Assembly: GCA_947455465.1 (NCBI GenBank)
Contig: CANGNS010000013.1
Location: 1-64,000 of the forward strand
Origin: Comamonadaceae bacterium
Lineage (GTDB): Bacteria; Pseudomonadota; Gammaproteobacteria; Burkholderiales; Burkholderiaceae_C
Direction: 5' to 3'
Length of the DNA: 64,000 nt
Shown: positions 1 through 8,380 of the stretch, piece by piece
How positions within the stretch are numbered: position 1 is the first letter of the stretch
How the letters are laid out: every line of letters begins with the position of its first letter
Program-made: the position numbers and the translations under genes
Notes under the pieces: model-generated
Database searches by the model: none
What the model was told of the DNA's origin: nothing
Seen by the model: the letters and a program-made list of their open reading frames with translations, nothing else

Positions 1-1095
1 GCCGGGCGCGGTGGGCGGGATGATGTAGCCGTTTTCCCACTGGATGGGTTTTTTCAGAATCTGGCTGTGAAAACCTTTCCAGTCCAGGATGCTTTCCTGG
101 ATCAGGAAGTTGGGGCTGCACGTGGCCAGTTGGATATTGGCTGCGCCCACCACCGGGCCGCAGTACAGGTGCGGGGCGATTTGCACATGGCAGGCTTCGG
201 CCATGGCAGCGATTTTTTTGCCTTCCAAAATGCCGCCCACGCGGCCCAGGTTCATTTGCAAAATGGCCGCTGCGCCTTCTTCCAGCACGCGCTGAAATTC
301 CCACTTGGTCGCCAGCCGTTCGCCGCAGGCGATGGGGATGGTGGTGCCGCGTGCCACTTTGCCCATCTCGCGCTGGTTGTCTGGCGGGATGGGTTCTTCA
401 AACCACAGCGGGTCGTATTTTTCCAGGCGCCGCGCCAGGCGGATGGCGCCTGCCGCCGTCATTTGACCGTGCGTGCCAAACAGCAAATCAGCCTGGGTGC
501 CCACGGCTTCGCGCAGCATGCGGCAAAAGGTCTCGGAGCGATCTAGCTCGGTCAGCGATAGCTGGCGCCCGTCGTACACGGTGTAAGGGCCCGCCGGGTC
601 AAATTTCAGGGCGGTAAAGCCCATGGCCAGGTATTCGGCGGCGCGCTCGGCGGCCAGCACCGGGTCGGCGTAAACATTGGTTTTGTCGCCTTCTTTGGGG
701 TAGATGTAGGTGTAGCTGCGCAGCTTTTCATGCACCTGGCCGCCCAGCAATTTATAGACCGGCTTGTTCACATCTTTGCCCACAATGTCCCAGCAGGCCA
801 TGTCGATGGCGCTCAGGATCCCCATGGTGCTGATATCGGGTCGGTGGATAAAGCCGCTGCCATACACGCTGCGCCAGATCCGCTCGGTGTCGTAGGGGTC
901 TTTGCCGACCACGCAACGCTCCACCACGTCGCGCACCATGTGTTCCACCACGCTGGGGTGGTAGGGCAGGTTATAGACCTCGCCCAGGCCTTCGATGCCT
1001 TCGTCGGTGATGAGCTTGATGAACACAAAGTAGCGCCCGCCAAAGCCCGGAGGCGGGTTGCCGACCACAAAGGTTTTTACGTCGGTAATTTTCAT
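1..1095 (-). CDS. Enolase-superfamily dehydratase/racemase (mandelate racemase/muconate lactonizing family), 3' end cut by window
   Basis: The 365 codons seen read in one frame from an ATG at 1095 to the window edge, so only the extreme C-terminus is missing. The N-terminal capping domain (about residues 1-120, ending KLLGGQ) and the barrel with LKFDPAGPY (163-171), FEEP (232-235), GER (258-260) and PHLYCGP (308-314) are those of sugar-acid dehydratases such as galactonate dehydratase relatives. The family uses Mg2+ to abstract a proton alpha to a carboxylate. Odd: the position that normally supplies the first metal-ligand Asp (D-x-H) reads G-T-H at 207-209. It is the last visible gene of the GMC/AcuI/HIBADH/ALDH operon, so an acid substrate from that pathway is likely. 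The substrate cannot be read from the sequence. Confidence 0.88.
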   Translation of the reverse strand, partial: MKITDVKTFVVGNPPPGFGGRYFVFIKLITDEGIEGLGEVYNLPYHPSVVEHMVRDVVERCVVGKDPYDTERIWRSVYGSGFIHRPDISTMGILSAIDMACWDIVGKDVNKPVYKLLGGQVHEKLRSYTYIYPKEGDKTNVYADPVLAAERAAEYLAMGFTALKFDPAGPYTVYDGRQLSLTELDRSETFCRMLREAVGTQADLLFGTHGQMTAAGAIRLARRLEKYDPLWFEEPIPPDNQREMGKVARGTTIPIACGERLATKWEFQRVLEEGAAAILQMNLGRVGGILEGKKIAAMAEACHVQIAPHLYCGPVVGAANIQLATCSPNFLIQESILDWKGFHSQILKKPIQWENGYIIPPTAPG

Positions 1096-1143
1096 GGGGT
1101 CTCCGTCAGGGTTTTTATTGGTGTGTGGGGGCGCGTGGGTCGC

Positions 1144-2574
1144 TTAGCTAGCGCAGTTGATGACTTTGTATTCCAGGTAGTCCTGCAAACCAAATCGGCC
1201 CCACTCGCGGCCATTGCCGCTTTGCTTGTAGCCGCCAAAAGGCGAGCAGTAGTCTTGGCCCTGGCCGTTGATAGACACCATGCCGGCGCGCAGACGCCGC
1301 GCCACGCGCTTGGCACGCGGCACATCGCCGCACTGGATGTAGGCCGCCAGGCCATAAGGCGTGTCGTTGGCAATGGCGATGGCTTCAGCTTCGGTGTCAA
1401 ACGGAATGATGACCAGCACCGGCCCGAAGATTTCTTCGCGCGCGATACGCATTTGGTTGTTCACATCGCCAAACACCGTGGGGCGGGCGTAATAGCCTTT
1501 GTCCATGCCCTCGGGCCGACCCAGGCCGCCGCACAAAAGGCGCGCGCCTTCGTCGATGCCAATTTGGATATACCGCTGCACCGTCTCCCACTGGCGCTTG
1601 CTGGCCAGCGGGCCGATGCCCTTGCCTTTGTCTGCGCTGCGAATCACCGGCACTTTGGCACCGGCCTCGGCCGCCACCTGCAGCGCTTGGGCGTACACGC
1701 TGCGCTCGACGAGCAAGCGGGTAGGCGCGTTACAGCTTTGGCCGGTGTTGCTCATACACTTGTTCACGCTAAAGCGCACCGCCTTGTCCACCTGGCTGTC
1801 GGCAAACACGATGTTGGGCGACTTGCCGCCCAGCTCTTGCACCACGCGCTTGACGCTGTCCGCAGCATGCTTGGCCACCGAAATGCCCGCCGCCGTGGAG
1901 CCGGTGAAGGAAATAAAGTCGACTTCTGGGTGGCTGCTCAGCAGGGGGCCGACGTGGGGGCCATCGCCAAACAGCATATTGAATACGCCAGCCGGGTAGC
2001 CGGCCTCGTGCACAAACTCGGCCACCAGCTTGCCCGACAAAGGCGCGTATTCGCTGGGCTTGAGCACCACGGTGCAACCCGTGAGCAAGGCGGGGGCCAG
2101 CTTGGCGACGATTTGGTTGAGCGGCCAGTTCCAGGGCGTGATCAGCACGCACACGCCAATGGCTTCGCAGACCAGGTCGGCGTTGTCGCCGCTGCGTGTT
2201 TCCCAGGGGTAGTCTTTGGCTGCGGCCAGCGTGGCCTTGATGTGGCCGGGGCCGCACTCGGCTTGCAGGTCGTAGGCCCAGTCCCAGGGCGCGCCCATCT
2301 CCAGGCTGATGGCGCGGGCCATTTCTTCGTAGCGGCGCTCAAACACGGCTTGCAGCTTTTGCAACAGTTCCGTGCGGTGGGCCAGGCTGGTTTGGCTAAA
2401 GCTGTCAAAGGCGTGGCGCGCGGCCAGGACGGCGCGGTTCACATCCTCTTCGCCGCCCATCATCACCTCGCCGACCACCGACTCGTCGCCCGGGCTGATG
2501 GCCGTGTGCACCGTGTGGGCGCCCGCGGGTTCAACCCATTGGCCGTTGATGTAAAAGTTGCAATGCGTGCTCAT
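1144..2574 (-). CDS. NAD(P)+-dependent aldehyde dehydrogenase
   Basis: This is a 476-residue classical ALDH that oxidises an aldehyde to the carboxylic acid in the cytosol. Visible motifs are PWNWPL with the oxyanion Asn149, the cofactor loop FTGS (223-226), the general base Glu247 in QELGGKSP, and the nucleophile Cys281 in NTGQSCNAP. The C-terminal PFGGYKQSGNGRE segment is typical. Length matches the family. The gene lies 17 bp after the hydroxyisobutyrate-dehydrogenase-like gene and ahead of the enolase-superfamily gene, so it probably oxidises the aldehyde made by the GMC alcohol dehydrogenase of the same operon. The physiological aldehyde is unknown. Confidence 0.93.
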   Translation of the reverse strand: MSTHCNFYINGQWVEPAGAHTVHTAISPGDESVVGEVMMGGEEDVNRAVLAARHAFDSFSQTSLAHRTELLQKLQAVFERRYEEMARAISLEMGAPWDWAYDLQAECGPGHIKATLAAAKDYPWETRSGDNADLVCEAIGVCVLITPWNWPLNQIVAKLAPALLTGCTVVLKPSEYAPLSGKLVAEFVHEAGYPAGVFNMLFGDGPHVGPLLSSHPEVDFISFTGSTAAGISVAKHAADSVKRVVQELGGKSPNIVFADSQVDKAVRFSVNKCMSNTGQSCNAPTRLLVERSVYAQALQVAAEAGAKVPVIRSADKGKGIGPLASKRQWETVQRYIQIGIDEGARLLCGGLGRPEGMDKGYYARPTVFGDVNNQMRIAREEIFGPVLVIIPFDTEAEAIAIANDTPYGLAAYIQCGDVPRAKRVARRLRAGMVSINGQGQDYCSPFGGYKQSGNGREWGRFGLQDYLEYKVINCAS

Positions 2575-2591
2575 AGACGGTGCCTTGGGTT

Positions 2592-3521
2592 TTATTCAGC
2601 GACCAGTTCGGTCGGGTAGCCCGGGGCGCGCAGCTCCAGACCGCAGGCGGCTTCGATCATGCGCACCACTTCGGGTGACTGCGCTTGGCTGCCGTACAGG
2701 CCGCGTGCGCGCCTAAAAATTTGTTGCGCCATCGAGCCCAGCTCCAAGGGCACGCCGATTTTTTCTGCAATGCCGTTGACCAACCCTAAGTCTTTGCAAG
2801 CCAAGTCCATGGTGAACTTGACGTTGTAGCTGCCCGAGAGCACCAGCTTGGATTCGGTCTCATGCACAAAGCTATTGCCCGAGCTGGCGCGGATAGCGCG
2901 GTAGGTGGCGTCGGGATCGACGCCGTATTTGGCCGGCAGCATCATGGCTTCGCCCGCTGCGATTAAATGGATAAAGGCCAGCATATTGGTCACTACTTTG
3001 ACGACCGAGGCATTGCCCATCTTGCCCATGTAAATAATCTCGCCGCCCATGGTGCCAAGGATGTCTTTCACCCGGTCAAAGGTCGATTGCTCCCCACCGA
3101 CCAGCACGGTGATCTCGCCCGAGTTAGCCAAATGCACACCGCCGGTGACCGGGCATTCCAGCACCGTGATGCCTTTGGACTTGGCCACGTCCGACAAGCG
3201 CAGCAGGTCTTCCATGTCAGTGGTGCTCATCTCGATCCAGGTGCCGCCGGATTTGAGGTTCTCAAACACGCCACCTGCGCCCTCGACCACTTTGCGCGAC
3301 ACGGCGGGTGAGGGCAGCACGGTGATGACCACATCCGCATCGCGGCACGTGCCCGCCACATCGTCCGACCATGTAGCACCACCGGCCAGCAGGCCTTTGG
3401 CCAGGTCTTTGTTCAGGTCGTTCACGACCACCGGGTAGCCTGCTTTGACCAGGTTGTTGCACAGGCCTTCGCCCAAGGAGCCCAAGCCGATAAAGCCGAT
3501 ACGGAGTTTGTTAGCACTCAT
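2592..3521 (-). CDS. NAD-binding 3-hydroxyisobutyrate dehydrogenase family oxidoreductase
   Basis: The 309 residues match the beta-hydroxyacid dehydrogenase family (MmsB, GarR/GlxR, YihU). The Rossmann motif GFIGLGSLGEGL is at the N-terminus (9-20), the substrate motif ECPVTGG at 122-128, the catalytic Lys175 in GNASVVKVVTNM, and the DLACKDL segment in the C-terminal helical domain. These enzymes interconvert 3-hydroxyacids and their semialdehydes. The neighbours (alcohol dehydrogenase, aldehyde dehydrogenase, acid dehydratase) fit a small-molecule catabolic route. The exact hydroxyacid cannot be assigned. Confidence 0.9.
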   Translation of the reverse strand: MSANKLRIGFIGLGSLGEGLCNNLVKAGYPVVVNDLNKDLAKGLLAGGATWSDDVAGTCRDADVVITVLPSPAVSRKVVEGAGGVFENLKSGGTWIEMSTTDMEDLLRLSDVAKSKGITVLECPVTGGVHLANSGEITVLVGGEQSTFDRVKDILGTMGGEIIYMGKMGNASVVKVVTNMLAFIHLIAAGEAMMLPAKYGVDPDATYRAIRASSGNSFVHETESKLVLSGSYNVKFTMDLACKDLGLVNGIAEKIGVPLELGSMAQQIFRRARGLYGSQAQSPEVVRMIEAACGLELRAPGYPTELVAE

Positions 3522-3560
3522 GAAACTGTCCTTCTGTGTGAGAGTGGTTTTAAAGAAGTT

Positions 3561-4550
3561 TTAACGGTTGACGTCGACTACCACGCGTCCGCGCGAGGTG
3601 CCGGCCATAAAGGCTGCGGCCAGCGGCACTACATCGGCTAAGCCAACGACGCGCTCCATCTGTTGCTGCGCCGCGGCGCCGAATTCGGTGGCCAGGCGCT
3701 CCCAGGCGGCATTGCGCCGCGCCAGCGGGCACATGACCGAGTCCACGCCCCACAAGCGCACGCCGCGCAGGATGAAAGGCATGACGGTTGTTTCCAGGCC
3801 AAAGCCACCGGCCAGCCCGCAGGCGGCCACGGCGCCGCCGTAGTCGATTTCACTGAGCATGCGCGCCAGCACTGTGCCGCCGACCACGTCAACCGCACCT
3901 TGCCAGCGCTGGGTGCCCAAGGGCGCTGCTTTTTCTTTCCATTCGGGGCCGCCAATCACCTCGGTGGCGCCCAGGCCGATCAGGTAGTCGCGGTTCTCGT
4001 CAGGGCGCTGCGTCAGCGCCGTGACCTCGTAGCCAAGGCGTGCCAGCAGGCTGATGGCTACGCTGCCCACGCCGCCGTTCGCACCAGAGACCAAAATCTT
4101 GCCACTCTTGACGCCCGCGTCCTCCAGCGCCATCACGCACAGCATGGCGGTCAGGCCGGCGGTGCCTATGGCCATGGCGCTTTGGCTGCTTAGCGAGGCT
4201 GGCAGGTGCACCAGCCAATCGGCTTTGACGCGTGCCATCTGGCTGTAGCCACCCCAGTAGCGCTCGCCCACGCTCCAGCCGGTCAGCACCACATGGTCAC
4301 CGGCGCGGTAGGCCGGGCTGCTCGAGTCCACCACCGTACCGGCAAAGTCAATGCCCGGCACCATCGGAAAGCTGCGGATGATCTTGCCCAGGCCGGACAA
4401 GGCCATGGCATCTTTGTAGTTCATGCTGGAGTAGTCAATAGCCACCAGCACCTCGCCCGCAGGCAAGTCCGAGACATGCAGTTCTTTGACCGCGGGGACG
4501 GATTTGCCCTCGACTTGGTCCACCACCAGCGCTTTGAATGTTGTGTCCAT
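3561..4550 (-). CDS. acuI: AcuI/YhdH-family acrylyl-CoA (enoyl-CoA) reductase-like MDR oxidoreductase
   Basis: This 329-residue zinc-free medium-chain dehydrogenase/reductase resembles E. coli YhdH and AcuI, which reduce acryloyl-CoA to propionyl-CoA with NADPH. Diagnostic features are the N-terminal [13 protein letters not shown] segment, [10 protein letters not shown], the [10 protein letters not shown] loop and the nucleotide site [12 protein letters not shown]. It sits between the GMC dehydrogenase and the hydroxyisobutyrate-dehydrogenase-like gene on the same strand. In this setting it may detoxify acryloyl-CoA or another 2-enoyl-CoA arising in the pathway. That role is inference; the family call is firm. 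Confidence 0.87.
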   Translation of the reverse strand: MDTTFKALVVDQVEGKSVPAVKELHVSDLPAGEVLVAIDYSSMNYKDAMALSGLGKIIRSFPMVPGIDFAGTVVDSSSPAYRAGDHVVLTGWSVGERYWGGYSQMARVKADWLVHLPASLSSQSAMAIGTAGLTAMLCVMALEDAGVKSGKILVSGANGGVGSVAISLLARLGYEVTALTQRPDENRDYLIGLGATEVIGGPEWKEKAAPLGTQRWQGAVDVVGGTVLARMLSEIDYGGAVAACGLAGGFGLETTVMPFILRGVRLWGVDSVMCPLARRNAAWERLATEFGAAAQQQMERVVGLADVVPLAAAFMAGTSRGRVVVDVNR

Positions 4551-4609
4551 GGTTTTTGCCTCTTTTTATGGGGGTCGGGTGTGTTTGGCAGCGGCCGCAA
4601 GCGGGCTGT

Positions 4610-6235
4610 TCAGCGATTGTCCTGCAAGACCATATCCGCGCCTTTTTCGGCCACCATGATGGTGGGGGCGTTGGTATTGCCCGACGTGACGGCCGGGAAC
4701 ACCGAGGCGTCGATCACCCGCAGGCCGGCAATGCCGTGCACTCGCAATCGCGCATCCACGACGCTGCCCATCGGGTCCGGGCCCATGGCGCAGGTGCACG
4801 AGGCGTGGTAGACCGAGCCGGCGCGTTGGCCAAAGTCGGCAAAGACAGCTTCCTCGCTTTGCACATGGGCGCCGGGCAGGTGCTCGTCGCTGATGATCTC
4901 GGCCAGCGGCGCGGCGGCGGCAAGGCGGCGCAGCATGCGCGAGCCGTCCATGATGTCCTGGCGGTCGTGTTCGGTGGTCAGGAAGTTGGTCTGGATGCGC
5001 GGCTTGGCCAGCGGGTCGGGCGATTGGATCAGCACGCTGCCCCGGCTGGTGGGCCGGCAGGTGTTAAACGAAATGAGGAAGGCCGCAAACGGATCGGGGT
5101 TTTGCAACTGAAAACGCTTGCCGATCGGCGCGCTGCCCGCTGTGTAGCTGATGGGGTTGAAATACAGGTGCAAATTGGGCCGCTCCAGCTCGGGGCGGCT
5201 GCGCACAAAGGCACCGGCCTGGTTCACGCTCATGCCCAGCGGGCCCTTGCGGTTCCAGGCGTAGCGCAGGCCGGCCCACAGCTTGCCGTACCAGGGCCTC
5301 AGCGTGTTGTTGAGCGTGGGCACCGTGGACTTAAAGAAATACGACACCGCCAAATGGTCTTGCAAGCCCTGGCCCACGCGGGGCAGGTGGTGCAGCACCG
5401 GCACGCCGTGCTGGCGCAGATGCGCCGCGTCCCCGATGCCCGAGACCTGCAGCAGCTGCGGTGAATTGACCGCCCCCGCCGAGACGATGACTTCTTTGCC
5501 CGCGCCAAAGCTTTGCAGCACGCCTTCAATCAGGCATTCCACGCCAGTGGTGCGGTGGTTTTCGATAACCACCCGGCGCACCATGGCGTGGGTGATGACG
5601 GTCAGGTTGGGGCGCTTCATGGCGCTGCGCAAAAAGGTTTTGGCGGTCGACTCGCGCCAGCCATTGCGGATGGTCATTTGCCACAGGCCAAAGCCTTCTT
5701 TGCTCGGACCGTTGAAATCGGCGGTGCGATGAAAGCCCAGCGCATCGCCGGCTTTCAAGAAGCGCTCACACAAGGGGTGCACCTGGTCGGCAAAGTCGCT
5801 GACATGCAGTTCGCCACCTGCGCCATGGTGCTCGGACGCGCCCCAGCAATGGTCCTCGGATTTTTTGAAATAGGGCAGCACATCGGCCCAGCCCCAGCCG
5901 GGATTGCCGGCGTCGCGCCAGTCGTCAAAGTCGCCTTCCTGGCCACGCATATAGACCATGGCGTTGAGCGAGCTGCTGCCGCCCAGCACTTTGCCGCGCG
6001 GCCAATACAGGGCGCGGTGGTTCATGGCCGGGTCGGGCTCGGCGGTGTACATCCAGTTGTATTTGGGGTCGGCGTAGGTCAGGCCATAGCCCAGTGGCAC
6101 CTGAATCAGGGGGCTGCGGTCCGAGCCTCCGGCTTCGAGCAGCAATACCCGGTCTTTGCCACTTTCGGTGAGGCGCTTGGCCAGCACACATCCGGCCGAT
6201 CCGGCGCCAATGATGATGTAGTCAAAGCGGTTCAT
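4610..6235 (-). CDS. GMC-family FAD-dependent alcohol/choline dehydrogenase
   Basis: The 541-residue GMC flavoenzyme begins with the FAD-binding [19 protein letters not shown] and a Glu-containing LLLEAGG. The family signature [21 protein letters not shown] follows, then [17 protein letters not shown]. Near the C-terminus are the active-site regions [11 protein letters not shown] and [16 protein letters not shown]. Such enzymes oxidise primary alcohols (choline, alkanols, polyethylene glycol) and pass electrons to a quinone or oxygen. It is first in the minus-strand catabolic operon and has its own predicted promoter with an embedded dyad at 6293-6321, divergent from the MocR gene. Too little is visible to name the alcohol. 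Confidence 0.92.
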   Translation of the reverse strand: MNRFDYIIIGAGSAGCVLAKRLTESGKDRVLLLEAGGSDRSPLIQVPLGYGLTYADPKYNWMYTAEPDPAMNHRALYWPRGKVLGGSSSLNAMVYMRGQEGDFDDWRDAGNPGWGWADVLPYFKKSEDHCWGASEHHGAGGELHVSDFADQVHPLCERFLKAGDALGFHRTADFNGPSKEGFGLWQMTIRNGWRESTAKTFLRSAMKRPNLTVITHAMVRRVVIENHRTTGVECLIEGVLQSFGAGKEVIVSAGAVNSPQLLQVSGIGDAAHLRQHGVPVLHHLPRVGQGLQDHLAVSYFFKSTVPTLNNTLRPWYGKLWAGLRYAWNRKGPLGMSVNQAGAFVRSRPELERPNLHLYFNPISYTAGSAPIGKRFQLQNPDPFAAFLISFNTCRPTSRGSVLIQSPDPLAKPRIQTNFLTTEHDRQDIMDGSRMLRRLAAAAPLAEIISDEHLPGAHVQSEEAVFADFGQRAGSVYHASCTCAMGPDPMGSVVDARLRVHGIAGLRVIDASVFPAVTSGNTNAPTIMVAEKGADMVLQDNR

Positions 6236-6292
6236 GGGCGCGCGCGCCGGGGCGTCAAAAGTGGGGGCATAAATCGGTGTCCGGGTACAAAG

Positions 6293-6321
6293 GTCATACT
6301 ATGCAAGAGATTGCATGCCAA
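6293..6321 (-). promoter_or_regulatory. Predicted promoter of the GMC operon with an operator-like inverted repeat in its spacer
   Basis: On the minus strand, -35 TTGGCA (6321-6316) and -10 TATGAC (6298-6293) are separated by exactly 17 bp. The perfect dyad ATGCAA-GAGA-TTGCAT (6301-6316) falls inside this spacer and touches the -35. A repressor bound here would block polymerase. The divergent MocR gene starts 118 bp away and is the obvious candidate regulator. Nothing else is recognised in the remaining intergenic sequence. Confidence 0.6.
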
Positions 6322-6433
6322 CAATGCGGTCAAATAAAGTAATTGAACACAGCATTTCCTGCGCTTGGCGTCCCGGTCGGCCTGCGGCTGCATGGGGTGC
6401 CACTGCGCATTTTTGCTCTCATTTTGATGCCTT

Positions 6434-7828
6434 ATGTCTTTTGAACAACTGATTTCCACCGCCAGCCTGGGCGACGGCAGCAAGCCCAAGTACCAGTCCA
6501 TCGCCGAGGATTTGGCCCAAGCCATCCTCAACGGCCAGGTGCCCATGGGCGAAAAGCTGCCGCCCCAGCGCAATTTGGCCCATCGCCTGGGCGTGACGAC
6601 GGGCACCGTCAGCCGCGCCTACGCAATCTTGGAGCGCCAGGGCCTGGCCACCGCCCGGGTGGGCGACGGCACCTATGTGCGCTCGGCCGAGCATGTCGAC
6701 CCCGACCAGGACGCCCCGGCCGTGGCCGCGCCCATCGACCTGGCGCACAACGTGGCCATGGTGGGCGAGGAGGCCAGCGCCTTGCAGGCCGCTTTTGCCA
6801 CCTTGTCGACCGACCCGGAGATGCTGCGCCAGGTGCTGATGTACCAAAGCGAAACCGGTATGCGCCGCCACCGCGAGGCCGGCGCCCAGTGGCTGCGCCG
6901 CTTTGGCACCAGCGGCCAGTGGAGCCGGGTGATGGTCACCCACGGCGCCCAGCACGGGCTGGCCTGCGTGCTGCGCACCGTGGCCCGGCCAGGCGACGCG
7001 CTGCTGACCGAGTCGCTCAGCTACCCGGGCTTGCAGTCGCTGGCGCGCTCCATGCGCCTGCAGCTTATGGGCGTGGAGACCGACGAGCAAGGCATCACCC
7101 CCCAGGCGCTGGAGCGGGCGGCCAAGACTTTTGATACCAAATTTTTGTACTGCGCACCCAGCTTGCACAACCCCACCGGCGCCACCATGGGCCTGGAGCG
7201 GCGCGAGGCGATTGCCGCCGTAGCGCGCGCCAATGGCCTGTACATCATCGAGGACTGCGTACACGCGGCCATGCAGGCCACGCCGCTGCCCGCGCTCTCT
7301 ACCTGGCTGCCTGAGCATTCGTTTTTGCTCAGCAGTTTTTCTAAAGTGCTTGCGCCCGGGCTGCGCGTGGGCTATGTGGAGGCCGCGCCCCAGTGGCTGA
7401 GCAAGTTTGCCGCCAGCATGCGCGCCGACAGCTGGATGGTGGCCCCGCTCCTTCCCGAGGTGGCCACCCGCTGGCTGGAAAGCGGCGCCATGGAGGCGCT
7501 CATCGGCCAGCAGCGCGCCATGACGGCCGAGCGCCTGGGCCATGCGCTGCGGATTTTGCGGGGCCTGGACTTCCGCACCGACTCCGAATACCCCTTGATT
7601 TGGTTGCCCCTGCCCGAGCCCTGGCGCGCCGGCCAGTTTGCTGCGGTGCTGCGCCAAAGCGGCGTTTTGGTGCGCACGGCAGACCACTTTGCCGTCGGGC
7701 GCTCGCCCGCACCCCACGCCATCCGCATCAGCCTGAACGCGCCCGCTTCGGTGGAGCAGTTGCAAACCGGCCTGCACACGGTGCGCGCCACCATCGACAA
7801 CCCGCCCTCGGCGGCGATGGACCCCTAA
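6434..7828 (+). CDS. MocR-type regulator: GntR winged helix fused to PLP aminotransferase-like domain
   Basis: The 464 residues have two parts. A GntR helix-turn-helix at the N-terminus (about 15-80; KLPPQRNLAHRLGVTTGTVSRAYAILERQG) is followed by a fold-type I aminotransferase domain. The PLP lysine lies in SSFSKVLAPGLRVGYV (about residue 305), preceded by CAPSLHNPTG. MocR proteins sense an amine or PLP adduct and usually control the adjacent divergent operon. Here that is the GMC/AcuI/HIBADH/ALDH/dehydratase operon. The dyad in the divergent promoter supports this. The effector is unknown. Confidence 0.92.
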   Translation: MSFEQLISTASLGDGSKPKYQSIAEDLAQAILNGQVPMGEKLPPQRNLAHRLGVTTGTVSRAYAILERQGLATARVGDGTYVRSAEHVDPDQDAPAVAAPIDLAHNVAMVGEEASALQAAFATLSTDPEMLRQVLMYQSETGMRRHREAGAQWLRRFGTSGQWSRVMVTHGAQHGLACVLRTVARPGDALLTESLSYPGLQSLARSMRLQLMGVETDEQGITPQALERAAKTFDTKFLYCAPSLHNPTGATMGLERREAIAAVARANGLYIIEDCVHAAMQATPLPALSTWLPEHSFLLSSFSKVLAPGLRVGYVEAAPQWLSKFAASMRADSWMVAPLLPEVATRWLESGAMEALIGQQRAMTAERLGHALRILRGLDFRTDSEYPLIWLPLPEPWRAGQFAAVLRQSGVLVRTADHFAVGRSPAPHAIRISLNAPASVEQLQTGLHTVRATIDNPPSAAMDP

Positions 7829-7833
7829 GCGCT

Positions 7834-8292
7834 CTAGGCCCCGACCTCGGCAATCATCTCGATCTCTACGCAGGCGCCCATGGGGATTTGGGCTACGCCA
7901 AAGGCGCTGCGGGCGTGGGCGCCACGCGCGCCAAAGACCTGGCCGATCAGCTCGCTGGCGCCGTTGGTTACCAGATGCTGCTCGGTAAAGCTGCCGGTGG
8001 AGTTGACCAGCGACATCAGTTTGACGATGCGGGTGACGCGGTTGAGATCGCCCACCGCCGCATGCAAAGTGCCCAGCAAATCAATGGCAATAGCGCGGGC
8101 CGCTTGCTGGCCCTCGGGCGTTTGCATGGTGGCGCCAAGTTGGCCGACCCAGGCTGCGCCGTCTTTTTTGGCGATGTGGCCGCTGATAAAGACCAGATTA
8201 CCGGTTTGCACAAAGGGCACGTAGGCCGCTGCGGGCACGGCCACCGGGGGCAGGGTGATGCCCAATTCGCTGAGTTTGTCGTAAATATTCAT
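7834..8292 (-). CDS. RidA/YjgF-family enamine/imine deaminase
   Basis: This 152-residue protein has the YjgF/RidA fold signature: VFISGHIAKKDG, the LHAAVGDLNRVTRIVKLMSLVNS segment, and the C-terminal GARGAHARSAFGVAQIPMGACVEIEMIAEV. The last includes the Arg that binds the carboxylate of the imine substrate. RidA proteins hydrolyse reactive 2-aminoacrylate-type enamines released by PLP enzymes. I place the start at 8292 (MNIYDKL) because GAGG lies 5 bp upstream; the frame stays open 15 codons further without a ribosome site. The stop lies 5 bp from the MocR stop on the other strand. Confidence 0.9.
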   Translation of the reverse strand: MNIYDKLSELGITLPPVAVPAAAYVPFVQTGNLVFISGHIAKKDGAAWVGQLGATMQTPEGQQAARAIAIDLLGTLHAAVGDLNRVTRIVKLMSLVNSTGSFTEQHLVTNGASELIGQVFGARGAHARSAFGVAQIPMGACVEIEMIAEVGA

Positions 8293-8380
8293 GAAAGCCT
8301 CGGATAAAAACGGCCCCCACGGGCCCTTAGCGCGCATTCTCGCCTAGGCAGGGGGGCAGGGCGCCGATAAGATTCTTGGC

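Noticed and set aside
730-2619. A 629-codon open frame antisense to the aldehyde dehydrogenase gene
   Set aside because: It mirrors the codon structure of a GC-rich gene whose motifs are all intact on the other strand; the translation is His/Ala/Gly-rich with no family motif.
3561-4550. A DMSP-degradation route from AcuI plus the DmdC-like acyl-CoA dehydrogenase at 26902-28722
   Set aside because: The genes are 22 kb apart and no DmdA, DmdB or DMSP lyase is present; both families have broader roles.
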